A DNA stretch of 10,740 nucleotides from NCBI GenBank assembly GCA_937915825.1, contig CALGGT010000006.1, forward strand, positions 1 through 10,740, given 5' to 3'. This DNA comes from an uncultured Eubacterium sp. (lineage in GTDB: Bacteria; Bacillota; Clostridia; Lachnospirales; Lachnospiraceae). How positions within the stretch are numbered: the stretch's first letter is position 1; each line of letters begins with the position of its first letter. Shown piece by piece: positions 5,261-10,740 of this stretch. The notes beneath the pieces were generated by a model. That model saw only the letters and a list, made by a program, of their open reading frames with translations. It made no database searches and was not told the origin of the DNA. Position numbers and translations under genes: made by a program.

Positions 5261-8047
5261 ATGAAACTGGATTGGCTTGCGTATGAATCTCAGGCAAGGA
5301 AAATGGCTGCCGAGGGATGTGTATTATTAAAAAACGAAGAGGTCCTTCCCGTTCGAAAGGGAAGAGTGGCTGTATTTGGGAGGATTCAGAGCCATTATTA
5401 TAAATCCGGAACCGGATCCGGAGGCATGGTCAATGTTTCCAAGGTAGTGGGAATCTTAGATGGATTAAAGGCCTGTGAGAATCTAAAGCTGGATGAGGAT
5501 TTGATCCGGGTATATGAAGAGTGGGAACAGGATCACCCCTACGATCATGGCAAGGGGTGGGCGATGACCCCCTGGTCCCAGGAAGAAATGCCCATTACGG
5601 AAGATTTTGCCAAAGAATATGGTAAGAAGAATGATGTTGCCATTGTGATCATTGGACGGACGGCGGGAGAAGATCAGGACAGTTCCGTGACCGCCGGTTC
5701 CTATCTGCTATCGGAAGAAGAATTGCAGATGCTGCGCGGGGTTCGAAAAGGATTTCATAAGATGATCCTTCTTTTTAACGTAGCCGGTATGATCCATATG
5801 GGATATGAAGAAATTCAGCAGGCAGACGCGCTGCTTTATGTGTATCAAGGCGGTATGTTAGGAGGGGATGCCGTGGCAGACGTGATCACAGGAAAGGTAA
5901 ACCCGTCCGGACGTTTGACGGATACCATTGCCAAAGAGATCACCGATTACCCCTCCACGGCAAACTTTGATAAGGAGCAGAAAGAAACCGGAGAAGATGG
6001 AGATCAGGATATCTATGAAGAAGATATTTATGTAGGATATCGTTACTTTGAAACCGTAGCCAAGGAGAAAGTCCTGTATCCCTTTGGATACGGGTTGTCC
6101 TATACGACCTTTGAGATGAAAGGAAAGAATTTCTCGGAGAAAGAAGGGGAAATTTCCTTTGATGTGCAGGTGACCAATACCGGGGCGGCGTCCGGTCGTC
6201 AGGTGGTGGAGATCTATCTTAGCGCGCCCCAGGGGAAATTAGGGAAACCTGCGATGGTGCTGGTGGACTTTCATAAGACGAAGGAGCTAGCACCGCAGGA
6301 AGAGGAAACGCTGCATTTTACCGTCGATCCATATACCTACGCCTCCTATGACGATCATCCGGAAAACGGGGAATATGGATATTATCTGGAGGAAGGGGAA
6401 TATCAGGTATGGTTGGGAGAAAGTGTAAGGAATACCACCATGCTGGGAACCTTTCAACAAGGTGAAAGAAGACAGATTCAGAAGCTTTCCTCGCATCTGG
6501 CCCCCCTTCAGGAATTTAAACGAATGAAACCGGTTCCGAATGAGGAAACCCATGCGTTTGAGATGACAAAAGAATGGGTACCGACCGGAGAGAAGAAGGA
6601 AAGAGAGCTTCGCGACCAATCCCTTCCGGTTTCTATTTCCTTTACCGGAGATCAGGGGATCTCCCTGCAGGATGTGGCAGATGGGACGAATACGTTGGAA
6701 CAATGGATCGCCCAGATTCCGGACGAGGAATTCGTTTGCCTGGTGCGAGGAGAAGGCATGGGTAGTCCGAAGGTTACCATGGGAACCGCTGCTGCCTATG
6801 GAGGAGTTTCGGATTTCTTACAGGAAAAGGGATTGCCGGCTGCTTGCTGCTCCGATGGTCCTTCCGGGCTTCGGATCGATTCCGGGACGGAAGCCTTCAG
6901 CCTTCCCATTGGTACGCTGCTAGCGTCAACCTGGGACGTGGAAGGGATGAAGAAGCTATATCATTACCTGGGGCTGGAAATGCGGGTACGTCACATTGAT
7001 AATCTGTTGGGACCGGGGATGAACATTCACCGGAATCCCTTGAATGGACGGAATTTTGAATATTTTTCCGAAGATCCGCTTGTGACCGGACGAATGGGAA
7101 GAGCGATGATCCAGGGACTACAGGAGGCCGGAGTAACCGGTACCATGAAGCATTTTGTGGCGAACAACCGGGAGAGAAACCGCTATCATCTGGAATCGGT
7201 GATCTCCGAACGTGCCCTGCGGGAAATTTACCTGAAAGGGTTTGAAATCGCAGTACGTGGCGGCGGAGATTCGGTTATGACCACTTACGGACGGGTGAAT
7301 GGTTCGTATACCGCCGGCCGTTATGAGTTAAATACCTGTATTTTAAGAGGAGAATGGGGATTTCAGGGGATTGTGATGACCGATTGGTGGGCGTTTATCA
7401 ACGATCAAAGACAGCTCCCCGGCCAAAAGAATGATTTTGCGTCCATGGTACGGGCTCAAAATGACTTATATATGGTTTGTCCCCAGGGGGATCAGAATTC
7501 CACCAACGACAATCTGCTACGGGAATTGCAGGAAGGAACCCTTACAAGAGGAGAATTGCAGCGCAGCGGCATGAACATTGTCAGACAGATCATGAAAATG
7601 CCTGCGTTTTTAAAGGATTTGGAAGAAGTAGAATTTGTAAATGGTCCGGATGGACTAACGGGCTTTGATACAAAAAATGCCCCCTACCACGATATGGAAG
7701 GGGGAACCTGTGTGGATCTTTCGGATCAGGACACCTCCCAAGGAGCGAGAATTGTATTAGCCTTTGGAAGGAAAGAACACAGCGATTACCGGGTGACCTT
7801 CCATTATGAATCGGATGGCGTGGAATTGGCTCAGATTCCCATCGCGATCTTCAGTCAGGGAGGACCTGCCGGAGCGGTTATGTTCAATGGTACCGGCGGC
7901 GCCCCTGGAAGAAAGAGCATTACCGTGCACGTTGTCAATCAATACGCGATCATTCAATTACGGTTTAATCAGGAAGGGATCCGCTTACAGCAAATGGAGA
8001 TCACGCCCTGTGAATCTTTGGAAAAACCGGATATGTATTGGAATTAA
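5261..8047 (+). CDS. Circularly permuted GH3 beta-glycosidase
   Basis: GH3 enzymes release sugars, often glucose, from the non-reducing ends of beta-linked glycosides by a retaining mechanism. The 928-residue chain has the usual domains in permuted order. The alpha/beta sandwich normally found at the C-terminus comes first (about 10-280, ending in PFGYGLSYT). An FnIII-like domain (about 288-395) follows, then the TIM barrel (about 466-780). The barrel has SDGPSGLR (near 530), NPLNGRNFEYFSEDP, KHF (K630, H631) and VMTDWW with the nucleophile D708. E137 in AGEDQD is the best acid/base candidate. Rumen Clostridia such as Ruminococcus albus and Butyrivibrio fibrisolvens have enzymes of this order. 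Residues about 795-928 form an extra beta-rich region I cannot name. There is no signal peptide, so it likely acts on imported oligosaccharides. ATG at 5261 follows GGAGGG by 6 bases. The exact substrate is unknown. Confidence 0.9.
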   Translation: MKLDWLAYESQARKMAAEGCVLLKNEEVLPVRKGRVAVFGRIQSHYYKSGTGSGGMVNVSKVVGILDGLKACENLKLDEDLIRVYEEWEQDHPYDHGKGWAMTPWSQEEMPITEDFAKEYGKKNDVAIVIIGRTAGEDQDSSVTAGSYLLSEEELQMLRGVRKGFHKMILLFNVAGMIHMGYEEIQQADALLYVYQGGMLGGDAVADVITGKVNPSGRLTDTIAKEITDYPSTANFDKEQKETGEDGDQDIYEEDIYVGYRYFETVAKEKVLYPFGYGLSYTTFEMKGKNFSEKEGEISFDVQVTNTGAASGRQVVEIYLSAPQGKLGKPAMVLVDFHKTKELAPQEEETLHFTVDPYTYASYDDHPENGEYGYYLEEGEYQVWLGESVRNTTMLGTFQQGERRQIQKLSSHLAPLQEFKRMKPVPNEETHAFEMTKEWVPTGEKKERELRDQSLPVSISFTGDQGISLQDVADGTNTLEQWIAQIPDEEFVCLVRGEGMGSPKVTMGTAAAYGGVSDFLQEKGLPAACCSDGPSGLRIDSGTEAFSLPIGTLLASTWDVEGMKKLYHYLGLEMRVRHIDNLLGPGMNIHRNPLNGRNFEYFSEDPLVTGRMGRAMIQGLQEAGVTGTMKHFVANNRERNRYHLESVISERALREIYLKGFEIAVRGGGDSVMTTYGRVNGSYTAGRYELNTCILRGEWGFQGIVMTDWWAFINDQRQLPGQKNDFASMVRAQNDLYMVCPQGDQNSTNDNLLRELQEGTLTRGELQRSGMNIVRQIMKMPAFLKDLEEVEFVNGPDGLTGFDTKNAPYHDMEGGTCVDLSDQDTSQGARIVLAFGRKEHSDYRVTFHYESDGVELAQIPIAIFSQGGPAGAVMFNGTGGAPGRKSITVHVVNQYAIIQLRFNQEGIRLQQMEITPCESLEKPDMYWN

Positions 8048-8084
8048 AAAAAACGGATCCGTTTATGCATCGGATCCGTTTTTT
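8048..8084. terminator. Symmetric terminator shared by convergent genes
   Basis: AAAAAACGGATCCG (8048-8061) pairs with CGGATCCGTTTTTT (8071-8084) around a 9-base loop. It begins right after the glycosidase stop codon and lies 25 bases from the DAHP synthase stop on the other strand. A and T runs on both sides let it serve both genes. Confidence 0.9.
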
Positions 8085-8108
8085 ATGGAATTCGGTATTT
8101 TCGGTATT

Positions 8109-9143
8109 TTATAAGATATCTGCCAGATCGTAGATCAATTTTTCGGTTTTATCCCAGCCCAGACAAGGGTCGGTAATGGATTTTCCATAGACACCTTCGC
8201 CGATCTCCTGGCATCCATCTTCTAAATAACTTTCGATCATTAACCCTTTTACAATGTTATGAATATCCTCGGACATATGACGACTGTGAATCACGTCTTT
8301 GGCAATTCGGATCTGCTGCTCAAATTGCTTATTGGAGTTGGAATGATTGGTATCCACAATAATGGCAGGATTCTCCAATCCCCGTTGACAATAAGCTTCA
8401 TAGACCCGGTAAATATCTTCATAGTGATAGTTGGGGATGTTTCGCCCGAAGCTGTTCACATACCCTCGAAGAATGGCGTGAACCAAAGGATTTCCCGTGG
8501 TCTGAACTTCCCAGGAACGATATTGGAATCGCTGCGGGTTCTGTGCCGCTACAATGGAATTCATCATCACGGAAATATCACCGCTGGTAGGATTCTTCAT
8601 TCCGGCAGGGATGCCCAATCCACTGGCTACCATACGATGTCCCTGGTCTTCTACGGAACGGGCGCCAATGGCCACATAGGCTAACAGATCGGACAAATAT
8701 CTGTGATTATCCGGATAGAGCATTTCTTCCGCACAGGTAAATCCGGTTTCCCGGATCACACGGGTGTGCATTTCACGAATGGCAATGATGCCGCCTAACA
8801 TATCTTCTTCCGCTTCCGGATCGGGTTGGTGTAACATTCCTTTATAGCCGATCCCGATGGTTCTGGGTTTATTGGTATAGACCCGGGGGATCATTAAGAT
8901 CGTGTCTTTCACGTTCTCCTGTACCTTGGCCAGACGGTGGAGGTAATCCAACACCGCTTCTTCATTATCCGCGGAACAAGGTCCGATGATCAGTAAAAAT
9001 CTGGAATCTTTCCCCTCAAAAATACGTTTGATCTCGTTGTCTCTGGATTCTTTAATCTTCTTAACATCCTCGGTTAAGGGGAATTGTTCTTTTAATTCCT
9101 GTGGGGAGGGGAGTTTTCGAATAAATTGCATTTGCATTTCCAT
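8109..9143 (-). CDS. 3-deoxy-7-phosphoheptulonate (DAHP) synthase, type I AroG-like
   Basis: It condenses phosphoenolpyruvate and erythrose 4-phosphate into DAHP, the first step of the shikimate route to aromatic amino acids, in the cytoplasm. At 344 residues it is nearly the length of E. coli AroG (350) and aligns along its whole length. Metal ligands match AroG: C56 in IGPCS, H267 in DTNHSNSNKQ, E304 in MIESYLEDG and D325 in SITDPCLGW. Substrate-binding segments PRVYTNKPRTIG and GMKNPTSGD are present. The N-terminal arm used for feedback control in AroG/AroF/AroH is present, so inhibition by an aromatic amino acid is likely, but which one cannot be read. ATG at 9143 lies 12 bases after AAAGGAG; a second ATG at 9137 is possible. 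It lies 43 bases after the carbamate kinase gene, with its own promoter overlapping that gene's end. No aromatic-rich leader peptide was found. aroG, aroF or aroH naming is left open. Confidence 0.95.
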   Translation of the reverse strand: MEMQMQFIRKLPSPQELKEQFPLTEDVKKIKESRDNEIKRIFEGKDSRFLLIIGPCSADNEEAVLDYLHRLAKVQENVKDTILMIPRVYTNKPRTIGIGYKGMLHQPDPEAEEDMLGGIIAIREMHTRVIRETGFTCAEEMLYPDNHRYLSDLLAYVAIGARSVEDQGHRMVASGLGIPAGMKNPTSGDISVMMNSIVAAQNPQRFQYRSWEVQTTGNPLVHAILRGYVNSFGRNIPNYHYEDIYRVYEAYCQRGLENPAIIVDTNHSNSNKQFEQQIRIAKDVIHSRHMSEDIHNIVKGLMIESYLEDGCQEIGEGVYGKSITDPCLGWDKTEKLIYDLADIL

Positions 9144-9173
9144 AGTTGTGTCAGTCTCCTTTCAATCTTTACG

Positions 9174-9202
9174 ATTGTATCACAGTTCATGGGGATTGTA
9201 AA
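9174..9202 (-). promoter_or_regulatory. DAHP synthase promoter
   Basis: On the minus strand, TTTACA (9197-9202), a 17-base spacer and TACAAT (9174-9179) are close to sigma-A consensus. The -35 box lies inside the last codons of the carbamate kinase gene, so the synthase can be transcribed independently as well as by read-through. Confidence 0.7.
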
Positions 9203-10149
9203 GAGTCGTTTCCGTTGGAGATGCAAGTGCCGCAATATCCCATTAAAGCTTCTCTGGCCTTCGCGACATCGGCAATGATTCCTTTTCGTTCCGGACCGGT
9301 GGAGACAAAACGATAGCAGGATTCCATCTTGGGATACGTGGTTAAAGTAGGGAAATGTTCCCCGTCCAGAAGTTCCTTTGCTTCCTCCACGGTAACATTG
9401 CGGAGCTCCTTGCCATCTGCCTGAAGGGGGGTGCTGCCGGTTAGGATCAACAGTGTGGAAGCATTTAGCATATGAGCCAATTTGGCAGCGGTGTAGTCCT
9501 TTTCAATGATGGCGCTGGCACCTTGTAAGGAAGTACTTTGCTCCAAAACCGGGATTCCGCCGCCACCGGCAGCGATCACGATCTGGCCGGCGTCTAACAA
9601 AGCCTGAATGGCGTCGATCTCATAAATATCCATGGGAGCCGGAGAAGCAACGATCCTTCGGTAAGCCCCGTCTTCTTCCACAACAAAATTTCCTTTTTCT
9701 TCTTCCGCCTGAGCTTCTTCTTTTGTCATGCGTCGTCCGATCACCTTGGTGGGATTTTGAAAAGCCGGATCAAAAGGATCAACCTTCACCTGTGTGATGA
9801 TGGTAGAAACCGGTTTGAAAATACCTCGATCCAATAATTCTTTGCGAATGGCATTTTGCAGATCGTAGCCGATGTATCCCTGACTCATGGCACTGCATAG
9901 AGCAAGAGGAGCTACGGTGTATTTTTGGTCCAAACGGGCAAATTCGGTCATAGCCGTCTGGATCATGCCGATCTGTGGACCGTTGCTGTGAGTGATCACG
10001 ATCTGATAATCTTCCTGTACCAGATCGGCAATGGCCTGTGCGGCTTTCGAAACATTCTTCTTTTGCTCCGGAAAGGTTTCGCCAAAGGAATTTCGCCCCA
10101 AAGCGACTACAATGGTTTTTTCCGGTGTTTGACTGTTGGATGTATTCAT
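9187..10149 (-). CDS. arcC: Carbamate kinase, divergent (ArcC-like)
   Basis: Carbamate kinase interconverts carbamoyl phosphate plus ADP with carbamate plus ATP, usually to make ATP at the end of arginine, agmatine or purine breakdown. The 320-residue protein shows the amino acid kinase fold. THSNGPQIG (53-61), SAMSQGYIGYDLQNA (86-100), KVIGRRMT (135-142), AAGGGGIPV (193-201) and IEKDYTAAKLA (215-225) are all typical. Oddities: the nucleotide loop reads ALGRNSFG where GGNALG or GHNALG is usual, and the NFGKP-type segment after LILTG (234-238) is replaced by a shorter one. The tail GYCGTCIS is cysteine-bearing. ATG at 10149 gives the family-like N-terminus. An ATG at 10182 with AAAGGA only 3 bases before it would add 11 residues. 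A GTG-type start near 10251 is inside the promoter. No arcA or argF partner is in the window. Confidence 0.85.
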   Translation of the reverse strand: MNTSNSQTPEKTIVVALGRNSFGETFPEQKKNVSKAAQAIADLVQEDYQIVITHSNGPQIGMIQTAMTEFARLDQKYTVAPLALCSAMSQGYIGYDLQNAIRKELLDRGIFKPVSTIITQVKVDPFDPAFQNPTKVIGRRMTKEEAQAEEEKGNFVVEEDGAYRRIVASPAPMDIYEIDAIQALLDAGQIVIAAGGGGIPVLEQSTSLQGASAIIEKDYTAAKLAHMLNASTLLILTGSTPLQADGKELRNVTVEEAKELLDGEHFPTLTTYPKMESCYRFVSTGPERKGIIADVAKAREALMGYCGTCISNGNDSLQSP

Positions 10150-10222
10150 ATGGATTTCCCTGTATGATATGGTAGATATCATAATTCCTTTCTTTTTTTG
10201 CGTACATAGAGTGACAAGATTC

Positions 10223-10251
10223 ATTATATCATAAATATGGGAAAAGTGCAA
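10223..10251 (-). promoter_or_regulatory. Carbamate kinase promoter
   Basis: On the minus strand, TTGCAC (10246-10251), a 17-base spacer and TATAAT (10223-10228) form a near-consensus promoter. TGA before the -10 gives an extended form. It excludes the longer frame that would begin at 10251. Confidence 0.8.
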
Positions 10252-10350
10252 AGTGAGCCCTGAGAATTATGGGCAGGAGTTTATGGATCGCAACGATATT
10301 TGTCAGGTGGAAAAAGGGGAAAAAACTTCTGTATTTAAGGCGGATAAAAC

Positions 10351-10379
10351 TTGAAAATTCATCCCCAATGCGATATACT
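10351..10379 (+). promoter_or_regulatory. Promoter of the MBL-fold gene
   Basis: TTGAAA (10351-10356), a 17-base spacer and TATACT (10374-10379) are close to sigma-A consensus. Transcription would begin near 10386, inside or next to the AAAGGAGG at 10384-10391, so the leader would be very short. Confidence 0.65.
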
Positions 10380-10404
10380 ATTGAAAGGAGGGGATGGTGA
10401 ATGT

Positions 10405-10740
10405 ATGAAGCTTGAATTTTTAGGGGCGGATCATGAAGTGACCGGCAGTTGTCACTATCTGGAGATCGGCGATAAGAAGCTTTGTGTTGACATCGGAATG
10501 CACCAGGGGCAGGATATTTTCGAAAAACAGGAACTGCCTGTGGAAGCCAAGGATCTGGATTATGTGCTTCTGACCCATGCGCATATTGATCACACCGGGT
10601 TATTGCCGATGTTGTATGCCAGAGGTTTTCGGGGGAAGGTCTATGCCACGAAAGCCACGGCAGAGCTTTGTGACATCATGCTGCGCGACAGTGCGCACAT
10701 TCAGCAATTTGAGGCGGAATGGCGGAACAAGAAGGCTAAG
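10405..10740 (+). CDS. MBL-fold metallohydrolase, beta-CASP RNA-processing type, 3' end cut by window
   Basis: The first 112 residues are visible and the frame stays open to the window end. The start LEFLGADHEVTGSCHYLE matches the GA-x-EVTGS opening typical of beta-CASP ribonucleases related to YSH1/CPSF-73. THAHIDHTG (57-65) is the metal-binding HxHxDH motif, with H58, H60, D62 and H63 as ligands for two zinc ions. Members act on RNA in the cytoplasm as endo- or 5' exonucleases. The beta-CASP domain itself lies outside the window, so an ordinary MBL hydrolase is not excluded. ATG at 10405 follows AAAGGAGG by 13 bases, rather far. It is transcribed divergently from the carbamate kinase gene, with which it has no evident functional link. 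Confidence 0.85.
   Translation, partial: MKLEFLGADHEVTGSCHYLEIGDKKLCVDIGMHQGQDIFEKQELPVEAKDLDYVLLTHAHIDHTGLLPMLYARGFRGKVYATKATAELCDIMLRDSAHIQQFEAEWRNKKAK

Noticed and set aside
6287..6703. 138-codon minus-strand open frame inside the glycosidase gene
   Set aside because: It lies opposite a clearly coding GH3 frame and has no family resemblance; it is a shadow of the coding strand.
8091..8108. Short direct repeat TTCGGTATT twice before the DAHP synthase stop
   Set aside because: Two short copies only, between convergent genes; likely chance.
9144..9190. Leader-peptide attenuator for the DAHP synthase
   Set aside because: No aromatic-rich short ORF and no alternative hairpins were found between the promoter and the start codon.
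9779..10207. 142-codon minus-strand open frame overlapping the carbamate kinase
   Set aside because: It is an alternate frame of the kinase gene with composition typical of a frameshifted shadow.
10257..10274. GCCC/GGGC hairpin as a riboswitch in the divergent promoter region
   Set aside because: A 4-bp stem alone with no conserved riboswitch core.

Overview
The window looks like chromosomal DNA of a low-to-mid GC Firmicute, most likely a gut or anaerobic member of the Clostridia (Lachnospiraceae/Oscillospiraceae-like). Grounds: strong AGGAGG-type ribosome sites, consensus sigma-A promoters with 17-bp spacers, a class B sortase, a circularly permuted GH3 glucosidase of the type known from rumen Clostridia, and an AroG-type DAHP synthase. 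This placement is an inference; no species can be named from the sequence alone.

Layout. Positions 1-174 hold about four copies of a 37-bp tandem repeat that can fold into hairpins. Two overlapping plus-strand genes follow: a conserved protein with a PD-(D/E)XK nuclease-like core (237-980) and a TtcA-like PP-loop tRNA thiolase (961-1803), closed by a terminator at 1847-1876. Positions 1804-2662 contain no credible gene. They hold a cluster of hairpins (1878-2044), a T-rich 17-bp tandem repeat (about 2223-2375), a 141-bp long palindrome (2385-2525) and a bidirectional-looking terminator (2566-2615).

Two minus-strand genes follow: a sodium:solute symporter (2663-4207) and, upstream of it, a class B sortase (4297-5091), each with its own promoter. 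A divergent promoter region (5092-5260) separates the sortase from a large plus-strand cytoplasmic GH3 glycoside hydrolase (5261-8047). Its domains are circularly permuted and it carries an extra C-terminal beta-rich region. A symmetric terminator at 8048-8084 is shared with the convergent minus-strand pair: a type I DAHP synthase (8109-9143) and, upstream of it, a divergent carbamate kinase (9187-10149). A second divergent promoter region leads to a metallo-beta-lactamase-fold, beta-CASP-type protein (10405 onward) that is cut by the window end.

The genes are mostly housekeeping or metabolic: tRNA modification, Na+-coupled uptake, cell-wall anchoring, oligosaccharide breakdown, aromatic amino acid synthesis, and carbamoyl phosphate/ATP metabolism. 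They do not form one pathway. No phage, transposase, CRISPR array, tRNA or rRNA was seen. The least explained DNA is the repeat array at the left edge, the structured gene-free stretch at 1878-2525, and the nuclease-like protein coupled to the tRNA thiolase.
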